Source of the DNA: a virus
Direction: 5' to 3' (one strand)
IMG/VR virus record: IMGVR_UViG_3300025759_000551
Location: 1-27,412 of that record
Length of the DNA: 27,412 nt
Under the pieces are notes generated by a model, which was not told the origin of the DNA, made no database searches, and saw only the letters and a program-made list of their open reading frames with translations. The position numbers were made by a program, and so were the translations under genes. Of this stretch, positions 15,301-22,857 are shown in pieces; the first letter of the stretch is position 1, and each line of letters opens with the position of its first letter.

Positions 15301-17240
15301 TCAGGTATATTTACCTGAATATAATTTCTTGAGGTAGATAAGTTACATGGAAGATTTACACTATTTAATTCACTAACCTGAGCAGTAGAAGCTCTGTTGT
15401 AATCATCCATATACACCATTCCTATCTCGTAACCTCTGTTACTATGTAAACTTCTAGCTGTTGCAGATGATTGAAAAGTAACAGTGGCATCAGTAATTCT
15501 ATTATATGTAAATAAATATGATAAAGAAACTGGGTCATAATAAACCGCAGCTAAAATTTGAAGACCAAATGTATTACTTCCAATTGAGTAATTTGTTCTA
15601 ATAATTGGCTCACCCACAGCTCCAGATGCAGGAACTGGCGTTAAACTTGATACACCTGTTTGATTTAATTGTGTATAATTAGAATCAAAAGATTGAGGTA
15701 ACGCTAAATTAAATACATCAGTTAATGTGTTTCCATTTTCTGCGTTTGAAACAGTTTGTATAGATGTTGGGCTACCTACTTTGTCGTAAAAATCTGTGCT
15801 ATTTACTAAATCATAAACAGTGTCAAAATCTTGTTGTAAAGTATAAGTCCAGTTTACATAATAGTTTTGATTCCCTGGAGTAGCTGCTGGGCCTCCTCCT
15901 GTTACGACTGAACTGCTATATTCAAATCCAAATGAAAAAGTAAGAGATGAACCAGCTTTTAATTTAGAACCACTTGAAATAATTAATGAGCTTAAATCAA
16001 TCATCATATTACTATCATCAATGTAAATAGGTGGTGGAGTAGTAGGTGTCGAAGTTAAATCAATAGAATAATAACCTTGTGAAATATTAACAGGAAGATT
16101 AGATAAATTTATTTCTTCTGATTTTAAAGTTGTAGTAAAATCAAATTTTACATTACCACCTTCATTTGTAATAAAATTATAACCCTCTGTATAGTTACCA
16201 TAAACAAGCCTATTAGCCATTAATGTTTGTGCTTTTGCTAATTGAGGAACGTTATCATATAATCTTAATATTTCAGAATCAGGTAAAACACTAAATATTT
16301 TTCTTTTTGTAAATGTTATTTGTTGTTCTTGATTAACACCGTATTGAGCTCTGCTAATACTCCTTATTATTTTAATAACACTAGAATCAGCTTCTTTAAA
16401 AAGTATTTGTATATCAGTTACTTTAGATGCACCTGTATTAAAATAAATAGTTACAGCATTATCTTTGTTAATCATTCCTTCGTTTAGGTAACTATTAACA
16501 CTAAAATCAAAAGCTCCTGGTGTAAAAGCGGGCTCAGTAAATTGAGAAATAGCTGAATACTCATTGTTTTCATACTTATATCTATAAGCAAAACAAATAA
16601 ATTTATCTTCTAAATAAGCGTCGTCTTGGGCAGGCGCATAATATGTTTCAATTCTCGGAGCACTAGTGGGAGGTTTTTTAATAACTAATATATCATCCTT
16701 ATTAAACCCATCTGTTAACACCCCTGGCTGCGGGTCACCATAATTTTCATTTATATTTATTACTCTTGGTGGATTTGTATTATCAGTAAAAAATAATAAG
16801 TTCTCAATCTTATCCACACCTGTAATTAAAAAGTTTGGATTAAAATTTAAAGTTGTATTTATACCATTACCATCATCTATACTAACAACATGATAAATTA
16901 GTTCTCCTGTTTCAACGTCATAAGAAACAATTAAATCTAATTTACCTGTAGCTCCTTGTGTAAACGCAGGGTCGTGTACAAACCAATAAATAACAAGCTG
17001 AGCTCCATCTTCAAACGCACCAATACATTTAGCAGAAGAACTTAATTTAGTTCCATCTACGTACTGAAGCTCTGTTAATGGTATATTTCCTTTAGCATTT
17101 TCAACAGCACCTATTTCTGATTCTTCAGTAGAACCAAGCCTTACATTCAAAGCATCCACATACTCTCCATTTGGGACAAGCCTTTCATCAAGGCTTTTAT
17201 TCATACGGCCCGCTATAAAATTTCTTTGAATGTTTGCCAT
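12303..17240 (-). CDS. Tail nozzle/muzzle (stabilisation) protein, T7 gp12/P22 gp10-like, crAss-like type
   Basis: A 1645-aa, beta-rich protein and the largest gene in the window. The N-terminus (IQRNFIAGRMNKSLDERLVPNGEYVDALNVRLG) is typical of the podovirus nozzle/stabilisation family: it announces the long beta-propeller-like protein closing the tail tube. Around residues 340-370, LAKAQTLMANRLVYGNYTEG is a block I associate with crAss-like members. The body to about residue 1550 is large beta domains without enzymatic motifs. From residue 1557 an [20 protein letters not shown] linker leads to a terminal Cys-containing module like those in the 949-aa and 582-aa proteins. That is unusual for a nozzle protein and suggests an added surface domain. 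The gene starts 1 base after the 306-aa gene ends and lies directly downstream of the tail-tube genes, as in T7 (11 then 12). No signal peptide is present. Confidence 0.75.
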   Translation of the reverse strand: MANIQRNFIAGRMNKSLDERLVPNGEYVDALNVRLGSTEESEIGAVENAKGNIPLTELQYVDGTKLSSSAKCIGAFEDGAQLVIYWFVHDPAFTQGATGKLDLIVSYDVETGELIYHVVSIDDGNGINTTLNFNPNFLITGVDKIENLLFFTDNTNPPRVININENYGDPQPGVLTDGFNKDDILVIKKPPTSAPRIETYYAPAQDDAYLEDKFICFAYRYKYENNEYSAISQFTEPAFTPGAFDFSVNSYLNEGMINKDNAVTIYFNTGASKVTDIQILFKEADSSVIKIIRSISRAQYGVNQEQQITFTKRKIFSVLPDSEILRLYDNVPQLAKAQTLMANRLVYGNYTEGYNFITNEGGNVKFDFTTTLKSEEINLSNLPVNISQGYYSIDLTSTPTTPPPIYIDDSNMMIDLSSLIISSGSKLKAGSSLTFSFGFEYSSSVVTGGGPAATPGNQNYYVNWTYTLQQDFDTVYDLVNSTDFYDKVGSPTSIQTVSNAENGNTLTDVFNLALPQSFDSNYTQLNQTGVSSLTPVPASGAVGEPIIRTNYSIGSNTFGLQILAAVYYDPVSLSYLFTYNRITDATVTFQSSATARSLHSNRGYEIGMVYMDDYNRASTAQVSELNSVNLPCNLSTSRNYIQVNIPEEQKAPYWATKYKFVIKPTATDYQTIYSNIVYRDSGTGASYFLLDGENANKVESGDKLIVKADARGPMNRCSIATVLEKEAKTAGFIDVFDAAGNEIEVFGGTYMKINASNFAAVESNDAIVSVPEKKAICKEDTFYPVVAFPFFTATNQSGSAPVYDVYDVPVGTRITMRIEFQRNGGSATIGPTCQRQNYVLEKSFTASRNYTNMIDWFNGDNVDQTLNEGVEDTTGEISIDTLYIPATNSVAAPPLGAVNIYTSDKKSKSEIANANLFGATANDPEETFYFRMFEDTANQDANSKNLIYLLISGGRACGGTTNKRSELQVSFTVYRTDSMYVFETQPTDALPDVWYENSESFNINGNLHLGNVQNQTTSQPAIVNTGFANCFSFGNGVESYRIRDSIKEPAFNLGNRIFTTSNEEYKAAHRFADLTYSGVYNDESNVNRLNEFNLGLLNFKPLEETYGDVEILYARETDILVLQEDKISYVLAGKNILSDSTGGGPVTSVPEVLGTQIARIENYGISNHPESFAEFGENKYFSDAKRNVIVKLTGSSAQNEILTVISSQGMRSWFRDLFADASATQKLGGYDPYMHEYVFTSNTIVKPETELCTSCGVTKNITVVAQQEFVYCVDVKQEVGTVYIDYVIPFENSDLIVTEGTQQQIVSEAGVDLETEGQVSGTGYTIQAIYDGVTYTTGVVYQSGTLSFSKPNSVPTEVVLIVTTDSSVNDTIQITVKCPGPELFNVYSITLSTNAIAGQFTHTEFYWEKGTVISPTQSDLVTLLNSPNDPIVSQYRELEGGQGANVIPQDGAIITMRSNKINFDNFQFDPNENEFRYLRTDALYENNSTDINILLAASIEATPINTAGAPNLYKANFALPNGGDKLYLIYDLRKSIGQELCYSPLSFFESCCDCTFSPTPTPAPSPTPAPAVPTYDYFIGIDCVSLQAVYLKANTTLGIVVGNEVQYTSGGTTMGCASLYATGGSGVNGEVVVLVAGCGDSRCST

Positions 17241-17241
17241 T

Positions 17242-18162
17242 TTATTTTAACCACTTATCTTCACCTCTAAGATTCATAAGCAATCTACTAGGGTGAATGT
17301 TACTTAATCTGATTTTAGCATTTCTTAATAAAGCCTGTTTATTTTTTCTTGCTCTATTAACAATATACTCTTGTACTCCAAATTTACTATTTAAAATAGC
17401 ATATTGTATGTAAGCATATATATAATCTTCAAATAATTTATTTACACTTATTTTAGAGTCATCACCGTTTTCCATACCATCAGATATATACTGTAGTACA
17501 CATTGTTGGTTTGCCATAGTGGAATCAAAATTAATAACACCAGCTTTTTTATCAATAGTAAACGTAGGGTTTATGTTGGCTGTTTCAGTATTTAAACCAT
17601 ATCTAGCTCCTATTCTGTAATTGTAAATATCACTATCATAATTATAGGCATTAGGATTTACATTTTCATCTATCTCATCATTTAAATATATACTCCTTAA
17701 TGAACCGTTTTTTCTTTCTGTATCTAAAGTTGAATCAACTTCAGTTGCATTACCATCACCATCATAAGTAAATGAAGCTGTAGCTGATTGTATATAAGAA
17801 ACGGCTGATTGAACCTGAATGTTTTCAGTTAGTTCTCTTAACACATTATCTTTTAATAAATAAAGCTTTACCCAATTAACATAATCAGGAGGTAAAACAA
17901 ATCTTAAATCATCATATACCTGTAATTCTAAAGACTTAATTTCTTTAAATGCATCATAGTTTAATTCTTGTATACCACGCTTTGCATGAAACAATATTTT
18001 AAATCTGTTTTCATTGTTAATCAACTCATGATTTCCAGCATACATTAATTCAAAATTATTAACTATATCTTTTAAAGTAACATATTGATAAGACCCCCAA
18101 TTTTCATCTGTAGGATTTACACCATCATTAGTATAATATTTTCTTTGATTTATATATGCCAT
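17242..18162 (-). CDS. Tail tubular/ring (adaptor) protein, T7 gp11-like, crAss-like type
   Basis: A 306-aa protein with a helical core. Residues 60-125 (RFKILFHAKRGIQELNYDAF, KEIKSLELQVYDDLRFVLPPDYVNWVKLYLL) form the conserved block seen in ring proteins below the portal of crAss-like phages. The C-terminal helical part (YAILNSKFGVQEYIVNRARK) is basic. In T7 the equivalent gp11 forms the ring between portal and nozzle. The 2-base spacing after the 243-aa gene and 1-base spacing before the nozzle-like gene mark one operon. There is no signal peptide and no enzymatic motif. The family is recalled from memory; the ring role is supported by order. Confidence 0.75.
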   Translation of the reverse strand: MAYINQRKYYTNDGVNPTDENWGSYQYVTLKDIVNNFELMYAGNHELINNENRFKILFHAKRGIQELNYDAFKEIKSLELQVYDDLRFVLPPDYVNWVKLYLLKDNVLRELTENIQVQSAVSYIQSATASFTYDGDGNATEVDSTLDTERKNGSLRSIYLNDEIDENVNPNAYNYDSDIYNYRIGARYGLNTETANINPTFTIDKKAGVINFDSTMANQQCVLQYISDGMENGDDSKISVNKLFEDYIYAYIQYAILNSKFGVQEYIVNRARKNKQALLRNAKIRLSNIHPSRLLMNLRGEDKWLK

Positions 18163-18164
18163 GA

Positions 18165-18896
18165 TTAAATATTAGTTTGATTTTGTTGTTGTTCTTCTAT
18201 TTGCCCAAACTGAAACACATCAGCTTCTCTAATTGATATACCTGCATACTGCAATATTTTAGCCACTAAATTATTAGCATCATCTATTGGTAATTCAAAA
18301 TCCTGATAATCATTTTGTGTCTGGTCAAAAAGTGGCTCACCTCCATATAGTGTTACATAAGTCCATTTAGGGTCTTTAGGGTATCTTATGTATTGAGCTT
18401 GTATATCATTCAAACCATTAAACGTGTTTGGGTAAACAGCAATTTCATCTGCTTCTTGTGTGTATGCAGGGAATATAGTAGAAGGTGATGTAAGTAATGA
18501 GCTGTTTAACATAGTTATTTTACTGTGTGTTACTTTTTCAGCTTCACCTTTTAACATTCCTCCTGAAAAACATAGCACTTTATTTAGTAAATAATAGTCA
18601 GAACCAGTTGTAGATTGTGATGGTAAAAAATAAATGTTTTGAGTTTTTTGAGTTAAGAATGATGTGATAGAAAAAGTATCTATAACTTCTTCGTATCCTT
18701 TTTTAATATCAGCATATCCTGTCCCAGATATCCTTGCGTTCTCTTCATTTATTTGCTGATTATATCTTATAAAATATTCATCAAATATATCTAGCTGTGC
18801 TTGTTTAGCAAACAAATTAAAATCACCTGGAGATATATATCCGTAGTTATTTTTATTGATAATAGCAAGTACAGTATTTCTTACAGAGTTTATCAT
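18165..18896 (-). CDS. Ring/head-completion protein, crAss-like type
   Basis: A 243-aa protein. Residues 5-60 are helical. The C-terminal part carries a distinctive block: IRYPKDPKWTYV (170-181), then QNDYQDFELPIDDANNLVAKILQYAG (194-219) and SIREADVFQF (221-230), followed by a Gln-rich tail. I associate this block with conserved structural (ring) proteins of crAss-like phages that sit between portal and tail. It is the first gene after a terminator and has promoter P4 15 bases before its ATG, so it opens the tail transcription unit. The precise ring position cannot be read from sequence. Confidence 0.7.
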   Translation of the reverse strand: MINSVRNTVLAIINKNNYGYISPGDFNLFAKQAQLDIFDEYFIRYNQQINEENARISGTGYADIKKGYEEVIDTFSITSFLTQKTQNIYFLPSQSTTGSDYYLLNKVLCFSGGMLKGEAEKVTHSKITMLNSSLLTSPSTIFPAYTQEADEIAVYPNTFNGLNDIQAQYIRYPKDPKWTYVTLYGGEPLFDQTQNDYQDFELPIDDANNLVAKILQYAGISIREADVFQFGQIEEQQQNQTNI

Positions 18897-18911
18897 TTGA
18901 AAATCTTTTTA

Positions 18912-18919
18912 CAAAGATA
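18912..18919 (-). promoter_or_regulatory. Promoter -7 element P4 (TATCTTTG) before the tail operon
   Basis: The minus strand reads TTTTATGTATCTTTGTA, matching TAnnTTTG, 15 bases before the ATG at 18896. It lies immediately downstream of the terminator that ends the 93-aa gene. This is good contextual support that a new transcript starts here. Confidence 0.6.
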
Positions 18920-18924
18920 CATAA

Positions 18925-18954
18925 AATAAAAAAGCACCCTGATTCGGGTGCTTT
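18925..18954 (-). terminator. Rho-independent terminator after the 93-aa gene
   Basis: The minus strand reads AAAGCACCC, six loop bases, GGGTGCTTT, then TTTATTTTATG. This is a perfect 9-base-pair stem followed by a T-rich run. It is oriented for the genes above it and lies about 30 bases after the stop codon at 18985. Confidence 0.85.
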
Positions 18955-18984
18955 CCTGTCGATAGTAAAGGAAGGATTAAATCG

Positions 18985-19266
18985 TTATGCGACTGCAATT
19001 CCACTTACAGCATAAGGTAGGTTATCTACGTTATATGCTGGGTTTGTCCAAGAAGTAGCTAATGCTGCTACAACTGCACCTTCAATTGTGTCTCTTTCTT
19101 TTTCATCTCCCGCAGCTGCTGTTGCGTGAGTAATAGTAGTTACTTTACCACCACCATAAGTAATTGTTACTGTAGTAGTAGATGCTTGCTCTATTAATAC
19201 AATATCACTAATAGCTACCAATTGGTATTGCTCATTAGTTACTGGAATATTTAAAAATTTTTGCAT
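18985..19266 (-). CDS. Small conserved virion protein, possible capsid decoration protein
   Basis: A 93-aa protein, mostly short beta-strands: FLNIPVTNEQYQLVAISDIVLI, then TTTVTITYGGGKVTTITHATAA, an acidic helix (DEKERDTIEGAVVAALATSW) and a hydrophobic C-terminus. There is no signal peptide. It is transcribed on its own, with promoter P5 starting at the stop codon of the gene before it and a strong terminator right after it. Monocistronic control between capsid and tail genes suggests a protein needed in high copy, such as a decoration protein. I do not recognise a named family. Confidence 0.65.
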   Translation of the reverse strand: MQKFLNIPVTNEQYQLVAISDIVLIEQASTTTVTITYGGGKVTTITHATAAAGDEKERDTIEGAVVAALATSWTNPAYNVDNLPYAVSGIAVA

Positions 19267-19297
19267 TGTAAAAAAATTAATAGTTAAAATTAAAGTA

Positions 19298-19305
19298 CAA
19301 AGTTA
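19298..19305 (-). promoter_or_regulatory. Promoter -7 element P5 (TAACTTTG) before the 93-aa gene
   Basis: The minus strand reads AAAAAATTCGTAACTTTGTAC. The TAA of the motif (19303-19305) is the stop codon of the 267-aa gene, the same arrangement as in P2. The motif ends 31 bases before the ATG at 19266. The preceding A/T tract and TTCG are shared with P2. Confidence 0.6.
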
Positions 19306-20106
19306 CGAATTTTTTGCTAACGCTTTTAAATGCTTATATGACTCTAATCCATCATCGCTTTCAAAGTATGAAGCTATAATGAACAATGGGTCTTCCCCGT
19401 ATGGTATATTACACATCTTCTTTTTATTAGACGCTGTGTTAAACCACACTTCTTTCTTATTATTTCTAAGTTGTATTAGATTTTTATCTAATATGTTTTG
19501 AATAGTAGCGTTAAACTTAAGAGCAGGGTCTTTTAATAAATTCATAAAACCACCTGGGTTTTGTTTTGCAAATATTAAAATATCTCTTCTAAGCTCAGCT
19601 GTTGTAACTTTAGAAACGTCTTTTTGAAATAACACTCTAGCTACATTTTCAACTTGCTCTACTGTAAGTTGCCTTGCTTCTATTAAAGCATCAACTTCTA
19701 AGTTTAAGTCTTCTACTAACTCAGCAGCTTCTTTTGCTTTATTTACTTCTGTAAACACTCTTCCTTTTCCAGGATGTAAGTCCATGAATTTTTGTAAGAC
19801 TTGATTATTTTTAGGAACGTGTAAGAATCCATCTTCAAATACAATAGGCTCAATGATAGCGTTATCATCTTGCTCATCTTGGAATGGAGAGTTTTGATTC
19901 CTGGCGTATCTCAAAGGTCTATTAAGACCAGTGTCTTCATCAAAGTATAACAACGGAAACCTTGTAGTATGCCTTGATGCTAATATCAAAGATAAAGGTG
20001 GTGTTTCTCTTGTAAGTTTATATTGTTTATCTACGAATTTAGGTGTAGATTTTTTAGGGGTAATTTTTACTGTGTCCGCTTTAGGACTTGTATTTTCTTT
20101 TTTCAT
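19303..20106 (-). CDS. Conserved structural-module protein of unknown function
   Basis: A 267-aa protein. The first 30 residues are Lys/Thr/Pro-rich and likely disordered. Then comes a compact segment (PLSLILASRHTTRFPLLYFDEDTGLNRPLRYARNQNSPF) and helices from about 95 to 220 (KAKEAAELVEDLNLEVDALI; TTAELRRDILIFAKQNPGGF). The C-terminal block EVWFNTASNKKKMCNIPYGE is followed by a helix starting DPLFIIASYFESDDGL. I believe similar proteins accompany capsid genes in Bacteroidetes phages, but I cannot name a function. It lies after the terminator that ends the capsid gene. The leader AAATTAAATTAAATCAA abuts its ATG, and no clear TAnnTTTG precedes it. Confidence 0.65.
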   Translation of the reverse strand: MKKENTSPKADTVKITPKKSTPKFVDKQYKLTRETPPLSLILASRHTTRFPLLYFDEDTGLNRPLRYARNQNSPFQDEQDDNAIIEPIVFEDGFLHVPKNNQVLQKFMDLHPGKGRVFTEVNKAKEAAELVEDLNLEVDALIEARQLTVEQVENVARVLFQKDVSKVTTAELRRDILIFAKQNPGGFMNLLKDPALKFNATIQNILDKNLIQLRNNKKEVWFNTASNKKKMCNIPYGEDPLFIIASYFESDDGLESYKHLKALAKNS

Positions 20107-20130
20107 TTGATTTAATTTAATTTAAAATTT
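20107..20130 (-). promoter_or_regulatory. AAATTAAATTAAATCAA leader before the 267-aa gene
   Basis: The minus strand just before the ATG at 20106 shares 19 bases with the leader of the scaffold gene (22811-22829) and 17 bases with that of the oxygenase gene. It is A/T-only except for one C and contains no Shine-Dalgarno sequence. This agrees with the A-rich initiation regions known in Bacteroidetes. Confidence 0.55.
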
Positions 20131-20158
20131 AAAAAAGGGGCATATTGCTACGCCCCTT
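20128..20158 (-). terminator. Rho-independent terminator after the major capsid gene
   Basis: The minus strand reads AAGGGGC, a ten-base loop, GCCCCTT, then TTTTAAATTTT. The 7-base-pair GC-rich stem with a T run lies just after the capsid stop codon at 20170. It would limit read-through from the highly expressed capsid gene. Confidence 0.82.
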
Positions 20159-20169
20159 AAAATTAATTA

Positions 20170-21627
20170 CTAGTCTTGGAATAAGAAGAAGTTGTTTGCA
20201 CCTAAAGTACATACAGCTCTCTCAGACAAGAAGTTTACTTGCATGTTATCGATATCCGACGTTGCAGCACCACCAGCAGAGCCAGTAATCCAAGTCTTAT
20301 ATCTTCTGTCTTCAGTTTCTGAAGCTCTATATCTAACATGTAAGAAAGGTCTCTTAGCGTTTTTACCAAGAATTTGGTCATAAACACTTGTAGAACCAGC
20401 TGGAACTAATAGTCCATTGATTTTACCTGAACCTGCACCTGATGGTAAACCACCTCTCATTGTAGGGTCGTTTAAGTATTTCCAATCAGTTTTATAGAAA
20501 TCGTATCCTCTTCTGAATCCAGAGAATCCTAAGTTCAATGCCATATCTTCGTCATTGTCAAATAGACCGTAAGAAGTACCACCCGCTCCATAAGAGTTTT
20601 GAGCAGCTAACATATCGTCCATATCAAAAATGAATTGTCTGTTTGCGAAAATTACATTTTCTTCAATAGCTCCTTGTTTGTCTAATCTACTAATGATAGA
20701 ATCGAAATCTGCTAAAGTAGTTGGGTTACCACCGTCCCAGATATTTCCTCTGTTTGCAACAGCATAGAAGATACCATCAGAACCTGCGCCTGGATTAGCA
20801 GCAGCACCTGAGCTACCTAAAATTGCAGCAGCACCTGAGTTTTGCTCAGCTGGTACAGCTTCAATCATAGCTGTTTCTAAATAGTCATCGAATCTTAATC
20901 TTGTTTCGTGCTCAGACTTTAAATACCAAAGGTAACCAGTAGCACCGTCTTCAGTAGTTACTTCTACCCATCCGATTTGTGCCATATCAGAACCAGATAC
21001 GTTGTAAGTATCTTTAATGATGATTGGCTTGTTGTCGAAAATGAAGTCGTTAGATTCTAATGAACCTACCATACCTGCTGTTCCTTTTTTAAATTCTGAA
21101 CCGTAAATAAATACTGTAACGTCTGAGTTACCAACACCAGTACCTGCAGTTACTAAACCACCTGCTTCGTAAAAGTCAGCTGTGAACTGTCCTTTACCAC
21201 CACCGGCATTGTTTACTGCGCTTACTACTGCTTTGTTAAGACCTGAACCATCGTTTTGAACAACTACAATAGTTTGTCCTACTCTGATTACTTGCTCAGC
21301 AGTTGCTGGGTCGATTGCATCGTTTACCTGAAATACAGCTTGGTCAGCAGCTAGTGCTGCAGCTGTACCTACGCTTGTATATTTCGTGTGTAACCTACCT
21401 TGCTCTGCCCATTTGATAAGGTCTGAGTTTGTAGGCATTTCCGCTCCTACCATTCTAAGGAATGAAGAAATCGTTCTATTACCGTATCTTTCAAATTCCT
21501 TTTCATACGTATCAGGTAGATACTGATTTAGGAAATCAAAATTTACAATATAGTTTTGGGCTGTTGGAGTTCTTTCTGAACTCGGAGTCAACGCGAATGT
21601 TGGCGTTGCTTTTACTTGTCCTGCCAT
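20170..21627 (-). CDS. Major capsid protein, crAss-like HK97-fold type
   Basis: A 485-aa protein. The N-terminal arm (1-30) is followed by a helical segment NQYLPDTYEKEFERYGN (34-50) and DLIKWAEQGRLH (69-80). A beta-rich insert covers 95-215. Residues 219-260 (GWVEV, YLWYLKSEHETRLRFDDYLE, TAMIEAVPA) form the block I associate with crAss-like capsid proteins. The C-terminus ends LSERAVCTLGANNFFLFQD. It sits directly downstream of the acidic scaffold-like gene and is followed by a strong terminator, as expected for the most abundant protein. Its DNA looks less AT-rich than that of its neighbours, consistent with selection for expression, though I did not count. The family call comes from motif memory and gene order. 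Confidence 0.85.
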   Translation of the reverse strand: MAGQVKATPTFALTPSSERTPTAQNYIVNFDFLNQYLPDTYEKEFERYGNRTISSFLRMVGAEMPTNSDLIKWAEQGRLHTKYTSVGTAAALAADQAVFQVNDAIDPATAEQVIRVGQTIVVVQNDGSGLNKAVVSAVNNAGGGKGQFTADFYEAGGLVTAGTGVGNSDVTVFIYGSEFKKGTAGMVGSLESNDFIFDNKPIIIKDTYNVSGSDMAQIGWVEVTTEDGATGYLWYLKSEHETRLRFDDYLETAMIEAVPAEQNSGAAAILGSSGAAANPGAGSDGIFYAVANRGNIWDGGNPTTLADFDSIISRLDKQGAIEENVIFANRQFIFDMDDMLAAQNSYGAGGTSYGLFDNDEDMALNLGFSGFRRGYDFYKTDWKYLNDPTMRGGLPSGAGSGKINGLLVPAGSTSVYDQILGKNAKRPFLHVRYRASETEDRRYKTWITGSAGGAATSDIDNMQVNFLSERAVCTLGANNFFLFQD

Positions 21628-21649
21628 GTTATATTATTTTAAATTATTA

Positions 21650-22810
21650 TTACGTTTTTTTAATACTCTTAATTCGCAGTCCTTTGCTCGAAGGCTGAGA
21701 AACTGCTTTCACTTGAAATCCTGATTTAACAGAAACCTCTGGTGCACTACGCTCACTCATGTTTATGTTTTTCGTTTTACGTATTACATCATCAGTTGCC
21801 TGGGATTTGCCTTGTTCATAAAAGAACTGTGCAAACTTTTCAGGGTTCATTGCAATTGCTAAAGAGCGGTGATATCCTTCTGCGTCTTTTAAATACCCAT
21901 TGTTGTCCAAAAATTTATTTACAAAATTTAATGGAGTCTCTTGAGCTTTCTTAAGTTCAGAAGCACTGCCTGGAGTATAAACAACCTCGTTGTCACCTAT
22001 ATTGAATTTAAAACCTTTAAACTCGGTGTTAAAAACTTGATCACTTTTTTTAACAAACCATTCTCTTTTGTGGTTTGCTTGCTCCTCTTGAGTCTTAGCT
22101 GCCTCAAGATATTGCCTGTATTCAATTATTTCATCATTGTTGGCAGTGGCAGAACTTTCCCTTGACTCAAGGGGCTGTTTGTATTGTTCCTGCTGTTGTT
22201 TGAGAAACTTTTTTGCTTTGGCAATTTCTTTTTTCTTTGCTAGTTTTATTTTCTTAATTTCCGTTGGCTCATGAATTTCTTCATCAAACACAAAATCTTC
22301 CATTAATAAATCTATATCTTCTGAATCTAAACCTTCTTCAGTTATAGAGTAATATTCACGTAGCAAAGCATCTGGACCTAAGTCAGTGTAATCTTTTTGC
22401 AATTTTGCAAAATCACCAAAACCTCGTCCAGTTTCTTTTTTATACTTTAGGTAAGCAGCCACATCTTCAGGAAGCGGTTCGCTTTCTTCACGCTGGCTAA
22501 CTAATTCATCAATAGAATTAATTTCCTTACCATATCTTTTTCCAATATATGAAAGAACTTCGTCTTCGTTTAATTCAGAAGGAGTTTCCATTAGGGGAGG
22601 TTCTTCTACTTTAACCTCCTCAACAGGAGCTTCCTCTGGTATACTTTCTTCTTTTACTTCTACATTTTCTTGAGGTTCTTCTACTTTAACCTCTGTAGTT
22701 TCCTGCCCAGTCTCTGACTGTTGCTTCTCCTCGTGCTTATCAAGGAGTTCTTGTTCTATTTCTTGAGACGACTTTTCTTCAGCCGACACTTCTCTTACTT
22801 TGATATCCAT
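21650..22810 (-). CDS. Scaffolding (capsid assembly) protein
   Basis: A 386-aa, strongly acidic protein. Residues 1-85 are Glu/Val/Pro-rich low complexity (repeats of VKVEEP and VEVKEE). The middle is helical, with a Lys-rich stretch EIKKIKLAKKKEIAKAKKFL (about 182-201) and Gln/Glu coiled coil. The C-terminal 60 residues are basic and end KGLRIKSIKKT, as in scaffolds that bind the capsid shell through a basic tail. It lies between portal and capsid genes, the position of T7 gene 9. There is no protease motif. Its start has promoter P6 plus the repeated leader. Confidence 0.82.
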   Translation of the reverse strand: MDIKVREVSAEEKSSQEIEQELLDKHEEKQQSETGQETTEVKVEEPQENVEVKEESIPEEAPVEEVKVEEPPLMETPSELNEDEVLSYIGKRYGKEINSIDELVSQREESEPLPEDVAAYLKYKKETGRGFGDFAKLQKDYTDLGPDALLREYYSITEEGLDSEDIDLLMEDFVFDEEIHEPTEIKKIKLAKKKEIAKAKKFLKQQQEQYKQPLESRESSATANNDEIIEYRQYLEAAKTQEEQANHKREWFVKKSDQVFNTEFKGFKFNIGDNEVVYTPGSASELKKAQETPLNFVNKFLDNNGYLKDAEGYHRSLAIAMNPEKFAQFFYEQGKSQATDDVIRKTKNINMSERSAPEVSVKSGFQVKAVSQPSSKGLRIKSIKKT

Positions 22811-22840
22811 TTGATTTAATTTAATTTAATTGCAAAGTTA
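22811..22840 (-). promoter_or_regulatory. Promoter P6 (TAACTTTG) and repeated leader before the scaffold gene
   Basis: The minus strand carries TTACGTAACTTTGC (the -7 element is at 22833-22840) followed directly by ATTAAATTAAATTAAATCAA (22811-22830), which abuts the ATG at 22810. This is the clearest case of the two motifs together. It probably drives scaffold and capsid. Confidence 0.6.
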
Positions 22841-22857
22841 CGTAAAATTTAAACACA

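Noticed and set aside
20192-20383. Plus-strand ORF opposite the capsid gene
   Set aside because: Shadow of the capsid reading frame without supporting signals.
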